Source: CBDBZX01 sp965213645
Lineage (GTDB): Bacteria > Deinococcota > Deinococci > Deinococcales > Trueperaceae
Assembly (NCBI GenBank): GCA_965213645.1
Contig: CBDBZX010000008.1
Coordinates: forward strand, 496,001-560,000
Length of the DNA stretch: 64,000 nt
Reading direction: 5' to 3'
How positions within the stretch are numbered: position 1 is the first letter of the stretch; each line of letters begins with the position of its first letter. This document shows positions 34,395 to 43,441 of this stretch, in pieces. The notes below the pieces were generated by a model. The model ran no database searches. It saw nothing but the letters and a program-made list of their open reading frames with translations, and was not told where the DNA came from. The position numbers and the translations under genes are program-made.

Positions 34395-36557
34395 CTAGCG
34401 AATGAACAGCATTTCCTGATAGGTCGGTAGCGGCCACAGGTCGTCGGCGACGACGGCCTCGAGCCCATCCGCCGCCTCACGCACCGCGCTCATGAGCGGG
34501 AGGATGGTATCGTGAGCGTGCTTGGCTCCCTCTATCCCCTCACCCAGTTCTTTCTTGGCGGCCTCGAGCTCAGCGGTGTTGTCCTGGAGCGACTTGACGA
34601 GGCTCGTGACCTTATCCAGCGTGTCGGTGTCGAAGTCGTAACCGATGGCCTTGAGGCTCGCGCACGTCTGCGCGAGTTCGCCCTGGTAGCGCACAGCGGC
34701 GGGGAAGATAATCGTCTTCGCCATCTCGACGACCAGGTTCGACTCCAAGTTGAGGCTCATGATGTACTGTTCCAGAGCGACCTCGTACAAACTCTCCAGC
34801 TCGTGCTTGCTGAGCACATTGTAGGTCTCGAATAGGGTGATAGCGTCGTCGGAGACGTACATGGGCAGGGCGTCCGGGGTCGCCTTGAGGTTGGGCAGCC
34901 CGCGCGACTCGGCTTCCTTTTCCCACGCCTCCGAGTAGCCGTCACCGTCGAAGAGCACCGCGCCGTGCTCCTGGATGATCTGCTTGAGGAGCGACTGGAC
35001 GGCGGCGTTGAAGTCCTCTGCGCCTTCAAGCTCCGTGGCGACGTAGTCAAGCGACTCCGCCAAGATGGTGTTGATGACCGTGACGGGACGCGAGATGGAC
35101 TGGCTCGAGCCCACCGCGCGAAACTCGAACTTGTTGCCCGTAAAAGCGAATGGGCTGGTGCGGTTGCGGTCCCCGGCGTGCTTGGGGAGTGGGGGCAGCG
35201 TGTCCACCCCGATGCTCAGCGTACCCGAGGACTTAGACGAGGTTGCGCCGCCGTTGTTCTTGATCTGCTCGAACACGTCGGCCAGTTGGTCGCCCAAAAA
35301 GATGGAGATAATCGCAGGTGGCGCTTCGTTCGCGCCCAAGCGGTGGTCGTTGCTCGCGGAGGCGATGGCGGCGCGTAGGAGCGGCGCGTGGCGGTGCACG
35401 GCGCGAATCACGGCGGCGCAGAAGACCAAGAACTGCGCGTTATCGTGGGGATTGTCGCCGGGCTCCAACAAGTTGCCCTGCGTCGCATTGCCCAAGGACA
35501 TGTTCACGTGCTTGCCGCTCCCATTAACGCCTGCAAAGGGCTTTTCGTGCAGCAAGCAGGCGAATCCGTAGCTGCTCGCCACCTTATGCAAGACGCTCAT
35601 GATGACCTGCTGGTGGTCGGCGGCGACGTTGGCGTTTTCATAGACGGGCGCAAGCTCGAACTGCGCGGGCGCGACCTCGTTGTGGCGGGTCTTGATGGGC
35701 ACGCCGAGCTTGAACAGCTCGCGCTCGAGGGCGTACATACACGCCTGCACGCGCTCGTTGATCGAGCCGAAGTAGTGGTCGTCGAACTCTTGACCCTTGG
35801 GCGACGGTGCGCCGAACAGCGTGCGCCCCGCGTTCAAGAGGTCGGGGCGAGCCAAGTAGAAGTTGCGGTCGATCAAGAAGTACTCTTGCTCCGCGCCCGC
35901 CGTCGAGGTGACGAGGGCGACGTTAGTATGGCCGAACAGCTTCAGGACGCGCTTCGCTTGGGTGTCTAATGCTTTCATCGAGCGCAGCAGTGGGGTCTTC
36001 TCATCCAGTATCTCGCCCGTCCAGGCGACGAACGCCGAGGGGATGGTCAGCGTCAAACCGTTGGGGTTTTCAGCGAGGTAGGCGGGGCTGGTGACGTCCC
36101 ACGCAGTGTAGCCCCGCGCCTCGTGCGTCTGCCGAAGGCCGCCCGAGGGGAAGCTCGAGCCGTCCGGCTCCTGCTGCATCAGCGTCTCACCGGAAAACTC
36201 CGAGAGCGTCCCACCTTCTGACGTCGGCGAGAAGAAGCTGTCGTTCTTTTCAGCGGTCAGCCCGGTCAGCGGATAGAAGATGTGCCCGTAGTGCGTCGCG
36301 CCCTTTTCAATCGCCCACGCCTTCATCGCCGAGGCGATGGCGTCGGCGGTGGACACGTCGAGCGCTTGACCCTCCTGAATGGTCTTCTGCAACGACTTAT
36401 AGACGTGCGAGGGCAGGCGCTCTTTCATGACAGCTAAGCTGAAGACGTTGCTCGCGAACAGCTCGCCGGTTGGCTTGGCGACGTAGTCGATGGACTCCGG
36501 CAGGGTGTAGGTGATCGTATCGGCGACGGCTCTCGTGCGTACGGCGTTTCCGCTCAT
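34395..36557 (-). CDS. glnN: Glutamine synthetase type III
   Basis: A 720-residue GSIII (GlnN), the large form found in Bacteroidota, cyanobacteria and Deinococcota, about 270 residues longer than GSI. Marks: 'ATHYGHIFYPLTGLTAEKND', 'AYTAWDVTSPAYL'-type segment, 'GAEQEYFLID', 'KTRHNEVAPAQFELAPVYE', 'LLHEKPFAGVNGSGKHVNMS' and 'NRTSPFAFTGNKFEFRAVG'. The full length is present. It should act in the cytoplasm as a dodecamer. A ribosome site AAAGGA precedes the ATG. Its leader holds a hairpin (36601-36619) and its promoter region shares the GTACGTTTTATG element with the plus-strand GSI gene, suggesting common nitrogen control. Confidence 0.95.
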   Translation of the reverse strand: MSGNAVRTRAVADTITYTLPESIDYVAKPTGELFASNVFSLAVMKERLPSHVYKSLQKTIQEGQALDVSTADAIASAMKAWAIEKGATHYGHIFYPLTGLTAEKNDSFFSPTSEGGTLSEFSGETLMQQEPDGSSFPSGGLRQTHEARGYTAWDVTSPAYLAENPNGLTLTIPSAFVAWTGEILDEKTPLLRSMKALDTQAKRVLKLFGHTNVALVTSTAGAEQEYFLIDRNFYLARPDLLNAGRTLFGAPSPKGQEFDDHYFGSINERVQACMYALERELFKLGVPIKTRHNEVAPAQFELAPVYENANVAADHQQVIMSVLHKVASSYGFACLLHEKPFAGVNGSGKHVNMSLGNATQGNLLEPGDNPHDNAQFLVFCAAVIRAVHRHAPLLRAAIASASNDHRLGANEAPPAIISIFLGDQLADVFEQIKNNGGATSSKSSGTLSIGVDTLPPLPKHAGDRNRTSPFAFTGNKFEFRAVGSSQSISRPVTVINTILAESLDYVATELEGAEDFNAAVQSLLKQIIQEHGAVLFDGDGYSEAWEKEAESRGLPNLKATPDALPMYVSDDAITLFETYNVLSKHELESLYEVALEQYIMSLNLESNLVVEMAKTIIFPAAVRYQGELAQTCASLKAIGYDFDTDTLDKVTSLVKSLQDNTAELEAAKKELGEGIEGAKHAHDTILPLMSAVREAADGLEAVVADDLWPLPTYQEMLFIR

Positions 36558-36668
36558 AAGGGGGTCCTTTCGTCGTTCGGGTGTTGGGTTACTATGATGG
36601 GGAGACTACTTGAGTCTCCTTCAACCTGTCGAGCATAACACTACTACTTGTTGAAGTGCGAGGAGACA

Positions 36669-36697
36669 ATTTTAAAGTTAAACGTACGTTTTATGTA
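36669..36697 (-). promoter_or_regulatory. Putative glnN promoter and shared 12-mer
   Basis: On the minus strand TACATA (36697-36692), 17 bases, TAAAAT (36674-36669). The -35 box is poor, which suits an activator-dependent promoter. GTACGTTTTATG (plus strand 36684-36695) overlaps the -35 region and is embedded in AACGTA-N12-TACGTT. Confidence 0.45.
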
Positions 36698-36966
36698 ATA
36701 CGTTCACAAAAATATGTTCTCTTTGCTTATATCCAACGAGCAGCCTTGACGAGAAAGAAGAGGGTAAGTTGAGTAGGCAGTTTTGCAACATAGTAGGGCA
36801 AGACTAAAAAACAATGGTACGATACGCATCGTCAGCGTAACAGTCTCAACAGAGATTCGAAGAATGCCGAGAAGTCTCTAAAGGAGCGCCTCAAAAAGAT
36901 GAATTTTGAAGAATGCAAGGGTGAATCCCAAGGTTTCTAAACTTGACGATCTGAGGTTCGAGCTTC

Positions 36967-37323
36967 TTGCATTTCTACATGATCTTCAAAATGCGTAAAG
37001 TAAAGGCGCAGCTTATTGCGGCAGCCATAACAGCTACTGTTATAGGTGGTCTAGCAGATGGAGACTGGTTGAACAGTATCATTATGTCCTTTCTCGGTGC
37101 AGGTGCAGCTTACGCAGTGACGCTTACAAAACAGCAGCAGATAAATAGATTGACTTCCAAGGGACGTTGTCGCTCACTATTTACTTCTTTAGCCTTGTGC
37201 GAAAAGCCGTTCTCGGCGGATTTCCTCGACACGCTTGCAGCCTGCCAACCCCATTGTCAAATCGAAATCCGCCTTGATGTTTCGAATGACCTCTCGCACA
37301 CCTCGCTCACCTGCTACTGCTAG
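36967..37323 (+). CDS. Possible small membrane protein overlapping the oxidase gene (doubtful)
   Basis: The frame opens with a basic start and two hydrophobic segments ('AQLIAAAITATVIGGLADG', 'SIIMSFLGAGAAYAVTLT'), a plausible two-helix membrane protein. It then runs 135 bases antisense into the 3' end of the oxidase gene, where its sequence loses character. No ribosome site is evident. It may be the remnant of a gene cut by rearrangement. In the rest of 36558-36966 I see only the glnN leader and promoter. Confidence 0.3.
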   Translation: MHFYMIFKMRKVKAQLIAAAITATVIGGLADGDWLNSIIMSFLGAGAAYAVTLTKQQQINRLTSKGRCRSLFTSLALCEKPFSADFLDTLAACQPHCQIEIRLDVSNDLSHTSLTCYC

Positions 37324-38460
37324 CCCATAAACGTAAGGACGCCCTAAACAGACCGCCGTAGCACCCAGCGCCAGCGCCTTGAAGATGTCCGCGCCCCCGC
37401 GAATCCCGCTATCCATCAGGACGGGAACGCGACTATTAACAGTCTCGACAACGCTCGACAGCGCGTCAAGGGCGGCAACCGCCCCGTCCACCTGCCGCCC
37501 GCCGTGATTCGAGACGATGATTCCGTCCACGCCGTGTTCCAACGCCTCCTTCGCGTCGCCTGGGTGCAAAATACCTTTGAGCAAGATGGGCAGGTCCGTT
37601 TGCTCGCGCAAGAAGTCGATGTCTTCCCAAGTCAGCGAGGGCTTGGAATAGGTCTGAATAAAGCGCTGCACCGCCCTGATAGGCTCGCCGGAGCGCAGGT
37701 TTTGGCGCAGTGAGCCGGGGTGGGCGCGGGTCATCTCGAGCAGCGCCCGAAGCGCCGAAAGCGTAACGCGACCTTTGCGCTCCGCTGGCGGTGCGTCCTG
37801 AACGAGCCGCTTAAAGACTGGGTCACTCGTATACTGCGCCATCCCCTTACCCCGCAAAAAAGGGAGGTAGGCGAGGTCTAAGTCGCGGGTGCGCCAGCCG
37901 AGCAGGGTCGTATCCAGCGTCACCACGAGCGCCGCGCAGCCGCTCGCTTCGGCGCGTCTCACTAGACTCAGAACCAGCTCGGCGCTCTGGCTGTAGTAGA
38001 GCTGAAACCAGCGCGGGCGCTCCCCCATCGCGTTTGCGCACGCTTCCATCGGCACGGAGGCTTGGTTCGAGAAGATAAAGGGGACGTTTTCAGCCGCCGC
38101 AGCTTCCGCAACCGCTAGGTCAGCCTCCTTGTGCGCCATCTCCAAAACGCCAATCGGGGCGAGCAGAAAGGGGCTCGGCAGGGTGTGGCCGAAGAGTTCA
38201 ACTGAGGTGTCGCGCTCCGAGACGTCTTGGAGCATCCTCGGCACGATGCGCCAGCGCTCAAAGGCGCGACGGTTCTCGCTCATGGTGCTCTCTGCGCCTG
38301 CGCCGCCCGCGACGTAGGCGAAACCTTCCGCGCTCATCTTGCGGCGGGCAGCTTGCTTTAACTTCTCCATCCCAACTGGCACCAGCGGTTTCTCACCCGC
38401 CACGCCGCCCACATAAAGCGTCTCTTGCCGTTTGCGTCCAACATTCGTTTCGCGTGTCAT
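37189..38460 (-). CDS. FMN-dependent alpha-hydroxy-acid oxidase (lactate oxidase/dehydrogenase family)
   Basis: A 423-residue TIM-barrel flavoprotein. Marks: 'GFAYVAGGAGAESTMSENRR', 'PFLLAPIGVLEMAHKEADLA', 'PILLKGILHPGDAKEALEHG' with the FMN Lys, 'IIVSNHGGRQVDG' with the catalytic His and substrate Arg, and 'VLMDSGIRGGADIFKALALG'. The 'YVAGGAG' start is typical of the lactate 2-monooxygenase/lactate oxidase branch rather than membrane LldD. It would oxidise L-lactate or another 2-hydroxy acid. A lactate-permease-like gene, now frameshifted, lies 17 kb away at 55823-57549 and could have supplied its substrate. The plus-strand neighbour overlapping its 3' end is doubtful. Confidence 0.88.
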   Translation of the reverse strand: MTRETNVGRKRQETLYVGGVAGEKPLVPVGMEKLKQAARRKMSAEGFAYVAGGAGAESTMSENRRAFERWRIVPRMLQDVSERDTSVELFGHTLPSPFLLAPIGVLEMAHKEADLAVAEAAAAENVPFIFSNQASVPMEACANAMGERPRWFQLYYSQSAELVLSLVRRAEASGCAALVVTLDTTLLGWRTRDLDLAYLPFLRGKGMAQYTSDPVFKRLVQDAPPAERKGRVTLSALRALLEMTRAHPGSLRQNLRSGEPIRAVQRFIQTYSKPSLTWEDIDFLREQTDLPILLKGILHPGDAKEALEHGVDGIIVSNHGGRQVDGAVAALDALSSVVETVNSRVPVLMDSGIRGGADIFKALALGATAVCLGRPYVYGLAVAGERGVREVIRNIKADFDLTMGLAGCKRVEEIRRERLFAQG

Positions 38461-38517
38461 GCCCCTATCATAACGGGCTGTTTGATTCTTGCTCCCGTCG
38501 CCCCAAGGACGCTACCC

Positions 38518-39909
38518 CTAAGGTGCTTTCCCCTGCTTCACAAGCTCGTTGACCTTCTCCACATACTCCTCCGGCTTCGCCTTGCGCTCCAAACCGCCCG
38601 CCGACATATAGCGCACTTTGCCGAAGACCTCTCGCTCCGTCCAGCCCCGGTCGTGCTGACCGAAGACCCACGCCACGTTTGCAAACGAGTTCGGGTCGCG
38701 CCCGTCCAAAAAGTATTTGTTGTTGAGGTACAAGGTCGTCTCGTAAGCGTACTTGGGTGTATTGCTCCACTGCAAAATCTTCTTGCCCCAATACATCCGC
38801 ATGTAGTTGTGCATGTAGCCTGTGTAGCGCATTTCATTCATGGCGGCGTTCCAGTAGTCGTCGTGGGTTTGGGCGTCCTCGAGTTCCTGGCGCGAGTACA
38901 CATACTCGCGCTCGTCGTCTTTGTGCTCCTCCAAGGTCTCCTGCGCCCAATCCGGCAGGTTGCTGTACGAATCGTAGTCGTCCGGCATGTAGTAAATGAA
39001 GTTCATCGGCAACTCGCGGCGGATGATGACCTCTTCCAAGTACGAGTCGATGTTCCCCTGCGAGGTGTGCGCCTCCTGAATCTGCAAGGCGATGTAGACG
39101 GGTGAAATCTGCCCGAAGTGGAGGTACTTGCTCATGTGCGACACGTCGCTCGTCTGTGGCTGGTTGCGGTTCGAGTCGTAGGAACTGAATTTGTTCTCTA
39201 TAAAATTATCTAAAATGGCTTTCGCTTGCAACGTGCCTCCTTGGAAGAGGTGAGTGAGCGGTTCGACGCTCTTGTCTACTTTAAGTTCGTCTACAAGTTT
39301 CCCAACATCGCTCAGGTCGAGCCCGTCCACGCTCATGCTCTTCGAGTTTTTATCTATAGAAGTGGTGCGCAGTTCGACCAGAAAATCATTCAGATGCTTT
39401 TGAATCTTAGGGCGAATCGTGCGAGCGGCGTATTCCTTCTTGTCCGAGACGAGTTCGACGGGGACGACCACGTCCGACTCGACTTGTGTAACGCGGCACT
39501 GCGCTTGACTTGCCACGTTCTCACGCCACTGCCGCTGATTGCGCAGATACCCCCTATCGCAGATGATGAGGGACGCATCCTCACCTAAACGCAACGCGAC
39601 CTCATCGGGTGAACCCCTTTGCAGGGCGAATTTGATGTTGCGCCTTTTCAAAGAGGTTTCGACCTCTTGTAGACCCTCCAACATAAAGGTGTAGTGCCGC
39701 GCGTTCGCCTCGGGGTAGTCGTCCATCAGGCCGAAACAAACGAGCAGACGCTGCTCTAAGTCGTTGGCGCTTTGAATGGCGTACTCGAGTGCGTGGTTAT
39801 ATTCCGTGCGCTGCGAGCTTTGCATCCAGTAGAGGACATAAGACCCGTCCTCAACCTCTCTATCGTTGAGATGCTGAATTCGCGCGTCTTGGATTACTTT
39901 GGTTGCCAT
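38518..39909 (-). CDS. Class II CPD photolyase
   Basis: A 463-residue FAD-dependent photolyase that reverses cyclobutane pyrimidine dimers with blue/UV-A light. The class II pattern is clear: 'SYVLYWMQSSQRTEYNHALE' at the start of the antenna domain, 'DVSHMSKYLHFGQISPVYIA' in the FAD domain, 'EVIIRRELPMNFIYY', 'MRYTGYMHNYMRMYWGKKIL', 'LNNKYFLDGRDPNSFANVAW' and 'FGQHDRGWTEREVFGKVRYM'. It would be cytoplasmic. Length is normal. No repair operon surrounds it; it stands alone between the oxidase and the small monooxygenase. Together with the rhodopsin it points to a sunlit habitat. Confidence 0.95.
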   Translation of the reverse strand: MATKVIQDARIQHLNDREVEDGSYVLYWMQSSQRTEYNHALEYAIQSANDLEQRLLVCFGLMDDYPEANARHYTFMLEGLQEVETSLKRRNIKFALQRGSPDEVALRLGEDASLIICDRGYLRNQRQWRENVASQAQCRVTQVESDVVVPVELVSDKKEYAARTIRPKIQKHLNDFLVELRTTSIDKNSKSMSVDGLDLSDVGKLVDELKVDKSVEPLTHLFQGGTLQAKAILDNFIENKFSSYDSNRNQPQTSDVSHMSKYLHFGQISPVYIALQIQEAHTSQGNIDSYLEEVIIRRELPMNFIYYMPDDYDSYSNLPDWAQETLEEHKDDEREYVYSRQELEDAQTHDDYWNAAMNEMRYTGYMHNYMRMYWGKKILQWSNTPKYAYETTLYLNNKYFLDGRDPNSFANVAWVFGQHDRGWTEREVFGKVRYMSAGGLERKAKPEEYVEKVNELVKQGKAP

Positions 39910-39963
39910 GCCCTAGTGTTGCTGAGAGGTCCGCACTTCGAAAAGAGGGAGGGCTACGTTAGC

Positions 39964-40251
39964 TCAAACATCAACGTAGTGCTCGACTACTGGGAAAGGG
40001 TCGTAGAAGTGATGCAAAAGCGCCTTCCACTCCCCATACGTCGCCGACTGCCGAAACCCTACCGTGTGGTCCTCGAGCGTTTCCCACCGAACTAGCAAGA
40101 GGTAGCGGTTTTTCCTCTCCAAACACCGTTTAAGTTCATGTGAGAGGTAGCCCTTCATTGAAGCGATAATCGGCGCGGCTTTTTCAAACGCCGCCTCAAA
40201 CGCCCCCGTTTCTCCCTTTTTTACATCTAACATAGCAACTTCTAAAACCAC
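39964..40251 (-). CDS. ABM-domain (antibiotic biosynthesis monooxygenase-like) protein
   Basis: A 95-residue ferredoxin-like alpha/beta protein: 'VLEVAMLDVKKGETGAFEAA', 'ASMKGYLSHELKRCLERKNR', 'LLLVRWETLEDHTVGFRQSA'. This is the ABM fold, often a cofactor-free monooxygenase dimer or a stress protein; the substrate is unknown. The GTG at 40251 is preferred to the ATG 6 codons later, because GGAGGT sits 5 bases upstream. Confidence 0.82.
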   Translation of the reverse strand: MVLEVAMLDVKKGETGAFEAAFEKAAPIIASMKGYLSHELKRCLERKNRYLLLVRWETLEDHTVGFRQSATYGEWKALLHHFYDPFPVVEHYVDV

Positions 40252-40321
40252 GCAGCACCTCCGCTGACGAACTGCAACACCTTACCAAGTCGCGAGGGTG
40301 AAAACGCTCTACGCTTGGTTT

Positions 40322-40824
40322 ATGGCTAAACGCATCCAACCCAAAGAGGGTCAAGAATCCGTCTGGGACTATCCGCGCCCGCCCGCCGTCGAAGAGATCA
40401 GCAAACACGTCCGCGTGGTCTCAGCAAACACGTTAACGGTGAGGTCATCGCGGATACGCGGCGTGCTAAGCGCGTGTTGGAGACCTCGCATCCGCCCAGC
40501 TATTACATCCCCAAAGAGGATGTAAAAATGGCGTTTTTAGAGAAGACCGAGCGCACGACGATGTGCGAGTTCAAGGGGCGAGCGGCGTATTGGACGGTGC
40601 GCGTCGGGGAGCAAGAGGTAGCGAATGTGGGCTGGAGCTACCCGAGTCCGGTGAAAGGCTACGAGTCGCTCAAAGACTACCTCACCTTTTATCCGAGCAA
40701 AATGGAGGCGTGCTTTGTCGGGGATGAGCGAGTCCAGGCGCAAGAGGGTAACTTCTATGGGGGCTGGATCACCTCAGACATCGTCGGGCCGTTCAAGGGT
40801 GGCGCGGGGACGTGGGGCTGGTAA
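40322..40824 (+). pseudogene. DUF427 gene broken by a short duplication
   Basis: The first frame reads 'MAKRIQPKEGQESVWDYPRP' and 'VEEISKHVRVV', the second 'VNGEVIADTRRAKRVLETSH', 'YYIPKEDV' and 'YPSKMEACFVGDERVQAQEG', together a normal DUF427 protein (a small beta-tent fold of unknown role). The break is explained by TCAGCAAACACGT, which occurs at 40398-40410 and again at 40421-40433. Removing the 11 bases TCAGCAAACAC before the second CGT restores 'VRVVVNGEV'. So an 11-base gain, not a multiple of three, split the gene. It could be a recent mutation or an assembly artefact. Confidence 0.8.
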
Positions 40825-40943
40825 CGCATCCTCGTAGCAAGCAGTTTATCTCCGCTGTAGGTGACGCTTTTCTAAGTAGTTTAGGTGTGCAGAGCGGCGT
40901 AAGCGCTACAACTCGGAGAATCTAAGCTCGGTAGACTCGAGAA

Positions 40944-43127
40944 GTGAACCTGCTTGACGCTACGCTGACCTATCGCCGTGACGGACGCGACCTGTTGAGT
41001 AATGTCTCGCTCACCTTGCGACGGGGTCAGCGCGTTGGTTTGGTCGGGCGTAACGGCGCGGGCAAGTCCACCTTGCTCAACCTTCTGGCGGGCGACCTCC
41101 TGCCGGATGAGGGGCGCGTGCTGAGAGCGCCGGGCATGCGCTTGGGGGCTCAGCAGACCCTAACTCGCGACATCACCGTGTGGGACGCGGGGCTGCGAGC
41201 GCTGGCACACGTGCGCGACTCCGAAGCGGCGCTGCGCGAAGAGGAGCGGCGTTTGAGTGCGGGCGAAGGGCCTTTAGAGCACACCTTAAAGGTTTACGCC
41301 GAACTGACCGAGCGCTTTGAAGCGGCGGGCGGCTACGAGGCGGAAGCGAAGTTGGAGCGCACCCTGACCACCTTCGGGTTTACGCCTGCGGATTACGAGC
41401 GGTCAGTGCTCGAGTTCTCGGGCGGCGAACGCTCAAAGCTCACCCTCGCTCTCGCCCTCGTCAACCAACCCGATGTCCTACTCCTGGACGAGCCGAGCAG
41501 CCACTTGGACCTCACGACGCGCCGAACGCTGGCGGAGAGGTTGAAAACCTATCCGGGCGCACTCCTCTTTGCGTCGCACGACAGGGCGCTTTTAGATGAG
41601 GTGTGCACTCACACGCTTCACTTAGAAACTGGTCATCTCACCTTGTATAAAGGGAATTACTCGAGTTTCAGGCAAACCCAAGGTTTCGCCGTACGCACCG
41701 CGCAAAAACGCGCTAAGGAACGCGGTAAAGAGGTCGCCGCGCTGAGCGCTTCGGCGGCTCGCCTGAGAGGTTGGGGCACGCCGAGCGCGGCGCGGCAGCG
41801 GCGCAACACTCTGAAGCGGTTGGACCGTTTGCAAGAAGTTGAAGCTCCTCGTTCGCAATCTGCAAATGAGACGGTGAAAGAGGTATCGCTAGGGGCTAAA
41901 AAAGCTCGAGGCACCCTCCTTAACGCGGAGCATCTCAGCAAGAGGTACGAAGATAATGTTGTCGTCAATAATGTCGCCCTGCGCGTCGAAGCGGGCGACA
42001 AAATCGCGCTGGTTGGGCCGAACGGTACGGGTAAATCCACCTTCTTAAACCTGCTTACAGGCGAGTTGGAGTCTGAGCACACCAGAACTGAACTGCACTT
42101 TAGCCGGGACGCGAAAGTTGCCGTGTTCGACCAAGAGACGAGGGGTTTAGAGGCGGGCACGCCGCTGCTGAGTCAACTCACCCGCTACGTCTCCGAGCCT
42201 AGAGCGCGGCTGCTGTTGGCGCTCGTCGCACTGGCTGAACATGCGGACGCCTCACCTGAGAGGTTGTCCGAAGGGCAGAAAGCTCGAGCGGGCATCGCGC
42301 TCGTGATTGCGAGTGAAGCCAACGTGCTCGTGTTGGACGAGCCGACGGAAAACCTCGATGTTGAAATGATCGAGCGTTTGGAGAACGCCCTGAAAGATAC
42401 CGACGCCGCCTTCGTGCTCGTCTCGCACGACGCTGCTTTAGTTGAGAATGTGGCGACGCGAGTCTTGAGCTTAGAGGCGGGGGAGCTAAAGGAGTTTCGC
42501 GGCGGTTTGCAGGGGTATTTTCGCGGGACGTTGCGCTTAGAGCCGGATATTCCCGCGCTCAAAAGCGAACCTCTACCGGAAGAGAGCTTGGCAGATCAGT
42601 TGGAACGTTTGGAATTGGAGAGGCTCGAGCTTGAAGAAACGCGCCTCAGCGCCTACCGCCTCACCGAGCGCGAGCGTTTGCGCTTAGAAAGGCGCTACCA
42701 CGACCTCTTAAACGACCTCTCCGAGCGTTACGAAGCGCGGCATTTCGTCCCGACACCTCTTTATAGGAAGCGTGAAGGAGCCGTTCAAGTCGAGGTGGAG
42801 GAGAGCGAACGCGGCTACCTCTTCACATCGAATACAGGTCTGAACGTGCGGTTGCTTAAAGCGGATACACAAGGCCACCTCGTGCTCACTCAGATAGAAG
42901 AGCGTTGCACGCTGGCTTGGGCGAGGGACGCGGTTTTGCGCCTCATCGTAAGAATCTCTTTCGAACATCTAGGTTTTCACGCGCTTCAGCTTCAGTCGGA
43001 GTGTGACCTGAGCGCTGCAGGCTTTGAAGAGGCCGGGGACGGCTGGTGGGTGCAGAGCAGGCGGCGCTATGAGGGTGTGCAGGGGTATGTCAGAGTGCAG
43101 GCCACGCCCTCTCATCCAGAAAAATGA
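40944..43127 (+). CDS. ABC-F family ATPase
   Basis: A 727-residue protein with two ABC ATPase domains and no membrane part. The first has Walker A 'GRNGAGKSTLLNLL', signature 'FSGGERSKLTLALAL' and Walker B 'VLLLDEPSSHLD'; the second has 'GPNGTGKSTFLNLL', 'LSEGQKARAGIALV' and 'VLVLDEPTENLD'. A linker of about 80 residues rich in Arg/Lys joins them. ABC-F proteins act on ribosomes, in translation rescue or antibiotic target protection. A C-terminal extension of about 180 residues, with a charged helix ('LERLELERLELEETRLSAYR') then a beta-rich part, is longer than in EttA or Uup. The start is GTG at 40944. Confidence 0.9.
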   Translation: MNLLDATLTYRRDGRDLLSNVSLTLRRGQRVGLVGRNGAGKSTLLNLLAGDLLPDEGRVLRAPGMRLGAQQTLTRDITVWDAGLRALAHVRDSEAALREEERRLSAGEGPLEHTLKVYAELTERFEAAGGYEAEAKLERTLTTFGFTPADYERSVLEFSGGERSKLTLALALVNQPDVLLLDEPSSHLDLTTRRTLAERLKTYPGALLFASHDRALLDEVCTHTLHLETGHLTLYKGNYSSFRQTQGFAVRTAQKRAKERGKEVAALSASAARLRGWGTPSAARQRRNTLKRLDRLQEVEAPRSQSANETVKEVSLGAKKARGTLLNAEHLSKRYEDNVVVNNVALRVEAGDKIALVGPNGTGKSTFLNLLTGELESEHTRTELHFSRDAKVAVFDQETRGLEAGTPLLSQLTRYVSEPRARLLLALVALAEHADASPERLSEGQKARAGIALVIASEANVLVLDEPTENLDVEMIERLENALKDTDAAFVLVSHDAALVENVATRVLSLEAGELKEFRGGLQGYFRGTLRLEPDIPALKSEPLPEESLADQLERLELERLELEETRLSAYRLTERERLRLERRYHDLLNDLSERYEARHFVPTPLYRKREGAVQVEVEESERGYLFTSNTGLNVRLLKADTQGHLVLTQIEERCTLAWARDAVLRLIVRISFEHLGFHALQLQSECDLSAAGFEEAGDGWWVQSRRRYEGVQGYVRVQATPSHPEK

Positions 43128-43441
43128 GAAGTGTGCTAAGCTCTCAGCGTGCTAAGAAGCTTTCAACGTTAATTTTGGCGACGCTACGTTTCGCTAAGCG
43201 GTTGATAGTTCAGCTCGAGAGGAGGCAGGCGATGGTTCTATTCAATATGCGTACTAAAAACGCTGTGTTCGCGTCGTCTTTGTCCCTGCCGTTTGGCCTC
43301 GAGCAAACACGCACCCTGGCTTAAATCCCTAAAAATTTAGCTTGAACAAGCTCAATGCGCTTGGTGGTTCATCTGTGGGCGATCCTTGCGCTACGTCTTC
43401 TACCTCGGCTCCATAGTGATGCAAGCCCTCGGAGGCAACGT

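Noticed and set aside
43124..43324. A 66-codon frame overlapping the ABC-F stop as ATGA.
   Set aside because: Composition is not protein-like and there is no family, hydrophobic pattern or ribosome site; the overlap is the only argument.
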